A stretch of 64,000 nucleotides of DNA, taken from positions 190,245,522 to 190,309,521 of the forward strand of contig NC_092875.1 of assembly GCF_028372415.1 (NCBI RefSeq), written 5' to 3'. Of the stretch, positions 1 to 10,962 are shown one piece after another. The stretch comes from Notamacropus eugenii. Lineage: Eukaryota; Chordata; Mammalia; Diprotodontia; Macropodidae. The notes below the pieces were generated by a model, which did not search any database, was not told the origin of the DNA, and was given only the letters and a program-made list of their open reading frames with translations. The position numbers and the translations under genes were made by a program. Every line of letters starts with the position of its first letter. Position 1 is the first letter of the stretch.

Positions 1-64
1 TTTTCCAGTTTTAATTGATTTTTTTTAAACCATATTATAGCCAGCATCTCCATTTATTTGAAAG

Positions 65-205
65 GAAGGGGCAGTGTGCTATAATGGAAAGAGCACTGGA
101 TTTGGAATCGAGAGATCTGAATTCAAATCCCAGTTATAATACTATCCCTCTGATTGTAGACAAGTCCCTTTACCACTCTGGGCCCCAATTTCCTCATCTG
201 TAAAA
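65..205 (+). repeat. CORE-SINE (MIR/MAR-like)
   Basis: The stretch has the usual CORE-SINE order: an anticipated box A/B-like head with GAGCACTGGATTTGG, then GAATTCAAATCCCAG, a core ending in CCCTTTACCACTCTGGGCC, and TTTCCTCATCTGTAAAAT. It is diverged and non-coding. The subfamily cannot be named by eye. Confidence 0.75.
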
Positions 206-2740
206 TTACTTTTAAGTCTTGGTTCAGTGGTTTCAAACTCAAATAGAACAGGCTACATATTGACTCAGAAAACCACAAATTAATGTTACCTATGTTATAT
301 TGTGATACTATTTATTTTGTTAAACATTTCCCAGTTACATTTTTAATCTGGTTCCCCCTATTTGTGACAGGTGAGTTTGACAGCTCTGGACTAAATGATC
401 TAAATTCATTGCAGGTCTGAAACTATGATCCTCGAATATTTTCTTACATAAACTTTTGTCAGACAGTACAGAAATTGTGTAGTGAAACAAAATAGCCTTT
501 GATATTCTTAGCTTTTAGCAATAACATATGTAGACTTCCTGTTAATACTGTCATACCAATTTTTAAAATTATTTTTTCTCACGATTTACTATGGAAATTA
601 TGTGGAATAATGTTTTTACAATTAGTGTTTACAGAACTTGAACAATGAGCCCTTTTTTGGTGTAACTTTATTTTAAGATTTTACAAGCCACATTTGTTTT
701 TCAAAACTATTTGGTGTTAAATTCAGCTTCACTAAAAACTGTTGGAAGTAACTGTATGCTGGATTTGGGATTTGGTCATTATCTAAATTACTATGACATC
801 ACAGAAAAATAAATTAACCAGTAATTAAATTAGCTTTTTAAACCTTACAGAATTCTATAAATTTGAATTGTTATTCTATGGGACAAGGTAGGAAATACTG
901 CAAAAATACAGCTAATGTATATAATGATAATTCCTACTACTGTTTGTTGTACTAAATTTCATCATTGTCACTTTGTGGTTGTAACTTGAACATTATCACT
1001 CTTTCAGACTCCTAAGGAAGTACTTTAAAGTGCTCAAGTGGTACTATAACTATAGGAATATCTTTTTTCTCTTCAAAACTCTACACTCTTCCTTATTAAT
1101 AGGAATTTTAGTTGCCTTCCTCCCTTTTTTTGGTCATGAAATTACAACGCCCTAAAGTTAAGTTCAAGCTTAAGATAGAAAAAGATATTAGAAAACTTCA
1201 CCGCCTTCACATTCATGTATTTTATGATGTTTATATATTTTAAATTTAAAATGTAAGCATATCAGAAAAGGAAATTAAAGGGGGAGAAATTTGTGATATT
1301 ATTTCAGTGAGAGTTCTCTAAGTATAGCCACTGTATCTGAGAATGTAGAATTAACTTTACATCTTTATTACTGGAGTCTAGTATCACTATTTTATAAATT
1401 CTAAAAATATTCATCTCTAAAATTGTAATGAATAGCCCTGTGTGCTTCAGAAGAGGAAGCTTGAAATGCTTGTAAAGTTAATGATCATACAGATTCTTGC
1501 TGCATCATTCTGTTAAATAAAGCCTCTTTGATCAGATTGCTCAGTTATAAAGTGGAGTTAATTACTGTCTGATAAATAATGCCCAATTTTCTAGCATCTC
1601 AAAGTCTATTTTAAGCACTTAACCTGCCAGTACTATGAAAGGACTTCTAGCATAAATTTTCATGACAAGTCTTTCACAATTGAAATTTACCAATCAAGCA
1701 TTTAAGCACCTACAATATATGTAAGTACCACAGACCCTGAGGATAAAAGACAAAAATTAAGTGCCCTCATGGGCTTAAATTCTATTGAGGGAGACCATTT
1801 GTATATGTCTAGTTGAATATTATTAAACTAATGCACTGTCTAAACATTTTCTTATTCTGATTTATCTTAAGAATACACATTTTATCTTCTGAACTACATT
1901 ACATTTATAAATGAGGAAGTTTATTATGAAATGAATATACATCTTTTTTGCTAGGCCAACTTGTACAGATAATACAAATAATTGTCTGTTTCTGAGGTTT
2001 TGTTATACCATATAATTTCAGTGACACCAATAGGTGTTTTACTATTATTAACTCAGTACAGCTATATGAAACTATCGTGGCATATAATTACTTTTTTCAG
2101 GTAAAGTTTTCTTCATTACCCTTCAGTTCCTTGCTGATTTGAGTTAGTTTTCTTTGGGTAGGGAGAGACAGAAATTTAAACTGTTTGTTTGCTATTGTTG
2201 ATTTGGCTGAGGAGGAATTTGAATCTGTTGAGTAAAATTAGGTTCGAGGATTGTCCAACTTTCTAAATATATCCTTTTCATTTGTGATATACCCTGTCCC
2301 TTTTAAAGATAGTTTATATTCTATTATCTATCTTGGGTAATGTTAATGTTAGTTTGTTTTCAAACACACAATTCTCAAATGCTTTCAGTGTAATAGTATT
2401 CATGAAATTGAACCATCATAGAAAATTGTAAAAAGTGTTATGCAAATTTCCACATCAAAAAAATACATAGTTCAAGTTCTGTTACAACACAATCATTACA
2501 AATATATCTTTAACAGAGATATTCCCAACTCAGTCAAGTATATTCTTCAAGAAATATTTGCTCAAATAAGCATCTGTTACTACAGCATAAAAATACAGAA
2601 AGGTCATAGGAGTTCATTGTCATAGAAAATGACCTGCCTTCATCATTGTTTTGTAACAAATCATAATATTCAGTTTGTAAGCTGCCAATTTGTATAGTAT
2701 CCTGTCTTAATAAAATCTTTACTACAGTCTTCATTGTGTT
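206..2740 (+). other. AT-rich non-coding stretch, possible 3' UTR of a plus-strand gene
   Basis: No long ORF or clear repeat is visible. Poly(A) hexamers AATAAA lie at 1516-1521 and 2709-2714. The second is followed by a CTACAGTCTTCA-like cleavage region and a GT/T-rich tract (about 2731-2752), a good arrangement for an mRNA 3' end. In human the gene just 3' of NUP153 is FAM8A1, in convergent orientation, so this could be the 3' UTR of its marsupial orthologue. That is synteny-based inference only; no coding sequence of FAM8A1 is in the window. Confidence 0.3.
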
Positions 2741-3220
2741 TATGCTTTGTCTCTGATTGGATATGTTTTGGTTTTGAGTTTTGGTTTCAAAAAATGGTGT
2801 GTACCCCTACTAGAGGGAGTATTTACTTTCATCTTACAAAATCTGAGTCCAAAGAGACTTTAGACATTCTGTAGTTCAGTCCATACCTGAAACCCACCCA
2901 CCCACCCCCCGCCCCCAACAATCTCATCTCTAAAGGAAGTCCCTCTACCTCTTTTTGTGGGTATTTCTTCTATAGAGTCCCTATAGAATCTTCTATAGAT
3001 TCTCTGTAGAGTCTGAAGACCTCCACTAAAGGATAACTTGCCACCAACCAGAACTGCTCCTTTCCACTTTAGGATAGTTGTTTTTAGTCCACAAGTATTT
3101 AGTGTTAACAGTGTGCCGTGCAGAGGCATAAATGCTGTAAACACAATACAAAGTCTTACTCAGTAGATTACATTGTAATGTGTGATGATAGCACAGAAAA
3201 GGAGGGTGGAAGTAGGAAGA

Positions 3221-3255
3221 TTACCCCCACCCCCACCCCCCACACTCCCCCCCAG
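3221..3255 (-). other. C-rich tract, G-quadruplex-capable on the minus strand
   Basis: Four or more runs of five to seven C are separated by one to four bases on the plus strand, so the minus strand carries matching G runs. A second, shorter run of CCCA repeats plus CCCCCC GCCCCC lies at 2891-2915. No gene context gives these a role. Confidence 0.6.
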
Positions 3256-3951
3256 GTATGAGGAGGGGTCAGTTCAGTCTGATGGCAAATGAAAAGGCTC
3301 CCTAAATGAAGGTTTTGGGAGGAGCCATCCAATGAGAGGAGCCAGAGAGAAGTAGGAAAGATACTTCCAAGATACACCACACACCAGGTAAAGTTGATCT
3401 AGGATGAGGTTCCCGGGGTTAGGAAGCATTTCCTTACATTGTACCTAAATTGTCTTGCATCACCTTTCAATCGTTAGTCCTAGTTCTGCCCTCTGGAGTG
3501 ATGGAGAGTATAATATTTCTAATGTGTGATTGCCCTTTATGTAATTTACCCATACTTATTCTCCAGGATGAACATTTTCAGTTATTTTATCTGATCCTTG
3601 TGTAGAATGTTTTTTAGTCTCACCATCCAGGTTACTTCCTCTGGCTATCATCTGTTTCATCATACTTCAACAGGATTATTACTTCTTTGACTCATACTTA
3701 AAAGTTCACAAAAACCCCAGATCTTTTACACAGGGATGTCTCAGAATGCATGCCCCATTCTATATTGTGCAGTTAGTTTTTTTTAATCCAAATCCAGTTG
3801 TATATATTCCCCTATCTCTATTAAATTTGATCAATCATGCTAGCACGTTGAGATCTTTTTAGATCCTATTTGTCATCCAATGTGCTACCTATTCCTTCCG
3901 ATCTTGTGTCTTTGGTATAAATTAGTAAACATGTCATGCATCTCTAAAGCA

Positions 3952-4055
3952 CTGATGTGTTGCACAGCTACTAAGGTCAAAACTAGATTTGAACTCAGGG
4001 CTCTCTGACTCCAGGTCCAGTGCTGTATTATCTACTATGCTACTTAGCTGCCTCT
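3952..4055 (-). repeat. SINE tail fragment inside CR1/L3
   Basis: Contains GATTTGAACTCAGGGCTC, CTGACTCCAGGTCCAGTGC and CTACTTAGCTGCCTC, the reverse complement of the marsupial SINE head (GAGGCAGCTAGGTGG...). CR1/L3 similarity resumes directly after it at 4056. Confidence 0.7.
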
Positions 4056-4574
4056 GGAACACCACTAGGAAGTTTCTTGCTTGACATCTTTCCTTTAATC
4101 TCTTGCTTTAGGTTTTTATCCAACCAGAAATCACCTGTTATCTGTATCTCCTTATCTACCAGGATATAATGAGAAACTTTGTTGCATGCCTTGTTGAAAT
4201 GCAGATACATCTTGTTGCCTATATCTTATCCCTGTGATAAAAGGCTAGTTCTAGTTGAAGCTGTACTAGGTATTAATAATTACCACTTTCCCTGTTCAGA
4301 TGCTTGAAAGTCACCCCTTTAACAACATATTCTAGTTTTCTGCTTTAAAGTGTCTATCTCTTCTGTTTTCTGAATGTTAGAACATTTGTTCATCTCCAGT
4401 CCTACAATACCTCTCCCATTCTCTGTGATTCTTTATATAATATTAATTTTGACCCAATAATCACATCTGCAATTTCAGTTTCCTGGGATGTAATTTATCT
4501 AAATTTAAATTAATGAAAAATAGGTCAGTATTAGGCTTAAAGTTAAACCATTATTAGAACATATACAATAAACA

Positions 4575-4860
4575 GATGTCATTCTTATCTCCTCTCTCAT
4601 CCCTCATATCTAATCTGTTGCCAAAGGGTTCATCTTTTCAACATCTCTTGAAAACGGCCCCTTCTCTTTTCTGATATTACCACCACCCTGGTGCAGCTCT
4701 CTGGACTATTGAAATTGGTCTGCCTACTACAAATCTATACACTCCATTTAGCTGTCAAAGCGATTTTCCTAAAGCACAGGTTAGACCTTGTCATCTCAAC
4801 ATTCAAAAATCTCCAGTGGTTCACCATCACGTCCAGGATCAAATACAGAATATAATGCTT
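4575..4860 (+). repeat. LINE-2 3' fragment
   Basis: Diagnostic L2 phrases appear in order: CTCTGGACTATTG, GGTCTGCCTACTAC, AGCGATTTTCCTAAAGCAC, CTCCAGTGGTTCACCATCAC and AGGATCAAATACAGAAT. It ends at a T-rich stretch at about 4868. Confidence 0.7.
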
Positions 4861-4869
4861 GGACCTTGG

Positions 4870-5575
4870 TCTCTTTTTTTTTTTCTGCTTGTCTGCATTC
4901 TAGTGGGAGAGAGAGCTCTCGCCAGACAAGGCTGACATGTGAGCTGTGGAAACAAGGCTCTGTTCTTTTCCTGTTTACTCTTTCCCATTTTAGGTGAAAG
5001 AAATTTAAAAGATGACTATCATCATCTAAGCTTCAAAGGGTCAGGAGAGCAAGCCTCTAGAGTCTGGGAGGTAAAGCTCATGTCAAGATTTGTGAATAGC
5101 CAGACAATGAAAAGTAAAGATTCATGGGATCTGTTCAACCTAGTCCAGCAGTAGTAATGATACAGATTTGGTTCTCCATCATTCACATTGTATTTGATAG
5201 TGAACTTTCTAGGGCAAATAATGTGGAGAAAATGGGTTGTCTGAGCCCATTAAGAGACTCTGGCCTTTCTTTTCCAGAGTGAGACCAGCTATATCTCCCC
5301 CTAAAATGTCTTAGATTTAGGGACACCTCTGAAAGGTCAGAATGTATTTCTCAAATGGCATCTGATCTAATGTGTTTCTATCACTATTAGCCACTAGTGA
5401 TTAGCACCTCAGTCCCATGTAACTAATTAATATCAATTAAGTTTTTATAATGAGATATTTACTGTGAAGATATATCAAGGAAAGAATGCAAACATTCTCC
5501 TTAACACTTGTGGACATATTCTCCTTGATATTATTACCAGAGTGAGCTCAGACTCAGAACATCAAAATGATACTT
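4870..5575. other. Unassigned non-coding stretch
   Basis: No ORF of note, no repeat signature I recognise and no RNA gene. Only weakly T-rich segments are seen. Confidence 0.5.
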
Positions 5576-5579
5576 TAAG

Positions 5580-5778
5580 TTTTTTTTTTTTTTTAATTTA
5601 CTCATACCTCTAGTGATCTGCTCTAGGCAACTTGGTGACGCTTGCCTAGCTCTGGACTTTGGTTCACCCCCATAACCTCTCAATCTAGCATCTTCTTTAG
5701 ATCGTTGTTGAAACAGATGGGGGTAGGGGGAAGTTGAGCTATTACTGCTTCTTCCTATTCCACCGTCTTGACTCAGTC
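5580..5778 (-). mobile_element. Short element: L1/HAL1 5' end joined to poly(A)
   Basis: On the minus strand it starts with GAGTCAAGACGGTGGAATAG, close to the 5' ends of the L1 and HAL1 copies in this window. It continues for about 180 bases and ends in a 15-16 base A run (T run at 5581-5596). ORF1 and ORF2 are absent. It could be an internally deleted L1 transcript or a SINE built from an L1 leader. No clear target-site duplication is visible. Confidence 0.5.
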
Positions 5779-5885
5779 TATTCTTGATTTGGTTTCCATG
5801 GTTCAATACATGATTGTAGAATCATGGTCATTACTTAGCAGAGGCAAAAAAGAAAAAAAAATTAAAACTTTACATTTTGAAAGGG

Positions 5886-8800
5886 TGTGCCTCAGTGTTG
5901 TTTTAATTTGCATTTCTCTAATCAATAGTGATTTACAACATTTCTTAATATGACTATAGATAGCTTTAATTTCTTCATCTAAAAACTACCTGTTCATATA
6001 CTTTGACAATTATCAATTGGGGAATGACATGTTATAAATCTGACTCAGTTCTCTCTATATGTTAGAAATGAGGTCTTTATCATAAACAACAGCAGTAAAA
6101 CTTGTTTCCCAGCTTTCTGCTTCCTTTCTACTCTTAGTAACATTGGTTTTGTGTCTTTTTAATTTAATGTAATAAAAATTATCCATTTTGCATTTCATAA
6201 TTCTCTCTAGCTCTTGTTTGGTCATAAATTCTTCCCTTTTCCATAGATTTGAGAGAGAAACTATTTCTTACTCTCCCAATTTGCTTATGGTATCACCCTT
6301 TATGTCTAAATCATGTACCCACTTTGAACTTATCTTGGTATGTGGTGTAAGTGGTCTATGCTTAGTTTCTGCCAAACTATTTTCCAGTTTTCCCAACAGT
6401 TTTTGTCAAATAGTGAGTTCTTATCACAGAAGCTGGAGTCTTTGTACTTATCAAACAAATTACCATAGTAATTTGATACTGGGTCTTGTGTACTTAACCT
6501 ATTCCACTGATCCATTACTCTATTTCTTTGCCAATACCAAATAGTTTTTATGATTGCCACTTTATAATATAGTTTTAGATCTGGTATGCCTAGGTCACCT
6601 TCCTTTGCATTTTTTCATTAATTCCCTTAATATTCTTGACCTTTTGTTCTTCTAGATGAATTTCGTTATTATTTTTTCTATCTCTATAAAATAATTTTTA
6701 GTAGTATGATACTGAATAAGTAAATTAATTTAGGTAGGATTGTCATTTTCATTATATTAGCTTGGCCTACTCATGAGGAAATGATATTTTTCCAGTTGTT
6801 TAGATCTGACCTTATTTGTGTGAAAAATATTTTGCAATTGTGTTCATATAGTTCCTGAGTTTGTCTTGGCAAGTAGACTCCCAAGTATTTTATATTATCT
6901 GCAGTTATTTTAAATGGAATTTCTCTTTCTATCTCTTGCTGCTAGGGCATTGTTGATATATAGAGAAATTATGGTGATTTATGTGGGTTTATGTTACATC
7001 CTGTGACTTTGCTGAAGTTGTTAATTGTTTCAAGTAGTTTTTAGTTGATTCTCGAGGATTGTCCAAGTATACCATCATATCATCTACAAAGAATTTCAGT
7101 TTTGTTTCTTCATTGCCTGTTCTAATTCCTTCAATTTCTTTCTCTTCTCTTATTATTGAGCTAAAATTTCTAGGGCAATATTCAGTAATAGTGGTGATAA
7201 TGTGCATCCTTGGGAAGGCTTCTAGTTTATCCCCAATTACAGATGATGCTTGCTGATGGTTTTAGATAGATATTACATATCATTTTAAGGAAAGCTCCCT
7301 TTATTCCTATCCTCTCTAGTATTCTTTTAATAAGAATGAGTGTTGAGTTTTGTCAAAGGCTTTTTCTGCATCTATTGAGATAGTAATATGATTTCTGTTG
7401 GTTTTGTCAATGATGTGGTCAATTATGCTGATAGCTATTCTAATATTGAACCAGCCTTGAATTCCTGGTATATGTCTCACCAGGTCATAGTATATTATCC
7501 TGGTGATAAATTGCTGTAATATTCTTGCTAGTATTTTATTTAAAACTTTTGCATTAATATTCATTGGGGAAATTGATCTATAGTTTTCTTTTCTCTGTTT
7601 TTGCTTTTCTTGGTTTAAGTATCAGCACTATATTTGTTTTGTAAAAGGAATTTGGTAGGACTCCTTCTTTGTATATTTTCCCAAATAGTTCGTATAGTAT
7701 TGGAATTAATTGTTCTTTAAATGTTTGGTAGAACTTGCTTGTAAATCCATCTGGCCTTGGAGATTTTTTTCTTAGGGAATTCATTGATAACTTGTTCAAT
7801 TTCTTTTTCTGAAATGGGGTATTTTATTTCCTCTTCTGTTAATCTGAGCATTTATGTTTTTGTAAATATTCACCCATTTCATTTAGATATAGGTATACAA
7901 TTGGGCAAAATAGCTCTGAATTATTGTTTTAATTTCCAATTGATTGGTGGTGAATTCACTCTTTTCATTTCTGATACTTATTTGGTTTTCTTTTTTAAAA
8001 AAATCAAATTAATCAAAGATTTTCTATTTTATTGACATTTTCATAAAACTAGCTTTATTATTTCAGTAGATTTCTTACTTTCAATTTTATTAATCTTTCC
8101 TTTGATTTTTCAGGATTCCTAACTTGCTGTTTAATTAGGGATTTTTAATTGTTCTTTTCCTAGCTTTGTTAGTTGCATGCCTAATACGCTGGTCTATTCT
8201 GTCTCTGTTTTGTTAATGTAAGCATTTTGAGATATAAAATTTCCCCCAAATATTGCTTTGACTGCATCTCATAAATTTTGGCATGTTGTTTCATTATTGT
8301 TATTTTCTTTGATGAAATTATTGTTGCTTTGATGTTTTTCGATCCACTTATTCATTAGAATTAAATTACTAGTTTTCAATTAATTTTTAATCTATCTTCC
8401 CATGGCCATTTATTAAATGTAATTTTATTGCATTATGATCTGGAAATGGTGCATTTAATATTTCTGCCTTTCTACATTTGATTGTGAGTTTTTATGACCC
8501 AATACATGGTCAAGTTTCATGTAGGTGCTATATACCACTGAGAAAAAAAGTGTATTCCTTTCTATCCCAATTCAGTTTTCTCTAGAGGTTTATCATATCT
8601 AACCTTTCAAAAATTCTATTCACCTCCCTAATTTCTTGTTTATTTTGTGGTCATATTTATCTAGTTCTGAGAGGGGAAGGGTGAGTTCCCCCACTAGTAT
8701 AGTTTTATTGTCTATTTCTTCTTATAGCTCATTTAACTTTAGAAATTTGGATGCATATATGTTTAGTACTGATATTTCATTGTCTACAGTACCTTTTTGG

Positions 8801-9283
8801 CAATATGTAGTTTCCTTCCTTATCTCTTTTAATTAGGTCTATTTTTGCTTTTGCTTTTTCTGAGATCATGATTGTTACTCCTGCTTTTTTTTTGTTTTAC
8901 TTCAGCTGAAGCACAATATATTCTGCTCCAACATTTTTACCTTTGCCCTGTGTGTCTCTCTGCTTCAAATGTGTTTCTTGTAAACATACTGGAGGATTCT
9001 GTTTTTTAATCCCTCTCCTATATGCTTCTATTTTATGGGAGAGTTCATCCCATTCACATTCATGATGATTACTAGTATTTCCCTCCATCCTATTTTCCCC
9101 CATTGTATACCTTTTTCTCCCTCTCCTTTCACTCTTTCCCTCCTCACTAGTGTTTTGTTTCTGACCACTGCCTCTCTCAATCTGCCTTTTCTGTTCAGAC
9201 CCTTTCTCTCCTACTTCCCTATAGGGTAAGATTTCTATACCCAATTGAGTGTACATATTATTCCCTCTTTGAGCCAAATCCAA
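5886..9283 (-). pseudogene. Decayed L1 ORF2 (endonuclease-reverse transcriptase) of element Z
   Basis: The product would be the L1 endonuclease and reverse transcriptase used for target-primed reverse transcription. Recognisable pieces on the minus strand are VCLQETHLKQRDTQ (endonuclease, near 8950), [18 protein letters not shown] (7765-7712), [17 protein letters not shown] (RT motif A region, near 7370), KFFVDDMMVYLDNPRES (motif C near 7095; F-V-D-D where the intact copy in this window has F-A-D-D) and [16 protein letters not shown] (near 6400). The pieces lie in several frames with stops between them. It is non-functional and clearly older than the L1 at 45769. Confidence 0.85.
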
Positions 9284-10095
9284 TGAGAGTAAGGTTCAAA
9301 CTATGCTCACTCTCCCCTACCTTCTTTCTCTCTACTGTAATAGGTCATTCATACCTCTTCAAGTGATATAATTTACCCCCATTCTGCTTCCCCCTTTCAT
9401 CTTCTCCCAATACAATCCCATTTTTCACCCTTTAATTTTTTTCATATCATCATATCAAAGTCAACTTGTACCTACACCCTCTGTCTATCTATACTCTTTC
9501 TAACTGTTCTATTCTTAAGAGGTACAAGTAGCATCTTCTCATGTAGGAATGTAAACAGTTTAACCTTATTGAATAACATGTATTTTTTCTTTCCTGTTTA
9601 TCTTTCTATGCTCCTCTTGAGTCTTATATTTGAAAAATCTAATTTTCTGTTCAGCTCTAGTCTTTTGATCAGGAAAGTTTGAAAGTCCCCTATTTCATTA
9701 AATGTCCATTTCCTCCCCACCCTACCCGCTCCCCAAAAGATTATGCTCAGTTTTGCTGGGTAGTTGATCCTTGGTTGTAATCTGAGCTCCTTTGTCTTCT
9801 GGAATAGAATATTCCAAGTCCTTTTATCCTTTAATGTAGGAGCTGCTAAATTGTGATACCCTGACTGTGACTGTGACTCCATGAAACTTGAATTGTTTCT
9901 GGCTACTTGCAATATTTTCTGCTTGACCTGAGTGTTCAGAAATTTGACTTTAACATTCCTTGGAGCTTTCATTTTCATTTCATTATTTCACCTCTTTCAG
10001 GATGTAATTGGTGGATTCATTCAATGCCTATTTTGCCCCTGTGTCTAGGATATCAGGACAGTTTTCCTTAATAGTTTCTTGGAAGATGCTGTCCA
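5886..10095 (-). mobile_element. Old L1 (Z), 3' part: ORF2 and C-terminal ORF1 remnant
   Basis: Reading the minus strand from 10095 down, the element holds the end of ORF1 (about 9978-9598), the inter-ORF spacer, then ORF2 endonuclease (about 9280-8640), reverse transcriptase (about 7800-6990) and thumb/C-terminal region (6560-5886). Many stops and frameshifts break it. ORF2 similarity stops at about 5886, before the normal end of the protein, so the 3' terminus was lost or replaced. The 5' part continues at 21628 because HAL1-A was inserted at 10095; the 13-bp duplication AAGATGCTGTCCA occurs at 10083-10095 and 21615-21627. Confidence 0.85.
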
Positions 10096-10962
10096 GGGGG
10101 CAGAGCCAAGATGGTAGAGTAGAAGCAGGGACTTGTTAGAGCTCTCTCCCCAAATCCCTCAAAAAATCTGTAAAAATGACTCTAAACAAATTCTAGAGCA
10201 GCAGAAGCCTCAAAATATTGGACTGAAGCAAACTTCCAGCACAAGACAATCTGGAAGGTCAACAGGAAGGGTCTATCACACCAGGCTGGAAGTGGAGAGC
10301 AATTCAGGGTGGGCCACGCCAGCACAGACAGAGCTGGAGCAGGCCTTAAGAGGACTGAATTGTTGGTGGCTGCTGTGGTTTCCAGACTTAACCCACAAAT
10401 ACTGAAGACAGCTTTGAAAGTCAGTGGGGAAAATCTCTCACCTGACAGAGAGGAGGGTGGTCTGGTCCCAGTCCCTGTCCTAGAGCCACTGCTGAAACTG
10501 CAGCTGCTTCTGAAACATTCCACTTAAAAAAGAGCTGAAAAGTCAGGTAATTGCCTGGGGAAATGAGCAGACAGGGGAAAAAGAAACAGACTACAGAGTT
10601 TTTACTTTCCCAGTGAAAAGGATTTTCTTACATCATCAATGACAAGGAAGATCAAAACATACAACCAGAAGAAGACAACAAAGCCAAAGTTCCTGCACCC
10701 AAAGCCTCCAAGAATAATATGAATTGGTTTCAGGCCGTGGAATTGCTCAAAAAGGATTTTGAAAATCAAGTAAGAGAAACAGAGGAAAATTTGGGAAGAG
10801 AAATGAGAGTAATGCAAGAAAATCATGAAAAACAAGTCAATACCTTCCTTAAGGAAAAGTCCCCCAAATGCTGAAGAAAACAACAGCTTTACAATTAGAC
10901 TAACCCAAATACAAAAGAGGTCTAGAAAGCCAATGAGAAGAAAGCCTTAAAAAGCAGAATTG
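10096..10962 (+). mobile_element. HAL1-A, segment 1 (5' UTR and start of ORF1)
   Basis: Starts GGGGGCAGAGCCAAGATGG right after the first copy of its target duplication (10083-10095). It contains a leader of about 500 bases and the start of an ORF1-like coding region, broken by stops. It is cut at 10962 by HAL1-B: AAAAAGCAGAATTG at 10949-10962 recurs, with one change, at 13836-13849, where A resumes. Confidence 0.85.

Larger units (their letters stand above)
2840..4340 (-). repeat. CR1/L3-type LINE 3' region, interrupted
   Basis: Read on the plus strand, the segment follows the antisense layout of CR1/L3 tails: an opening like TTCAGTCCATACCTGA (2877), AGACCTCCACT (3018), CCTAGTTCTGCCCTCTGGAG (3479), CTTATTCTCCAGG (3557), then GGAACACCACTAGGAAG (4056) and a gradual match to about 4340. 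About 3060-3400 is unrelated and contains a C-rich tract. A SINE interrupts it at 3952-4055. It is old and has no coding capacity. Confidence 0.6.
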
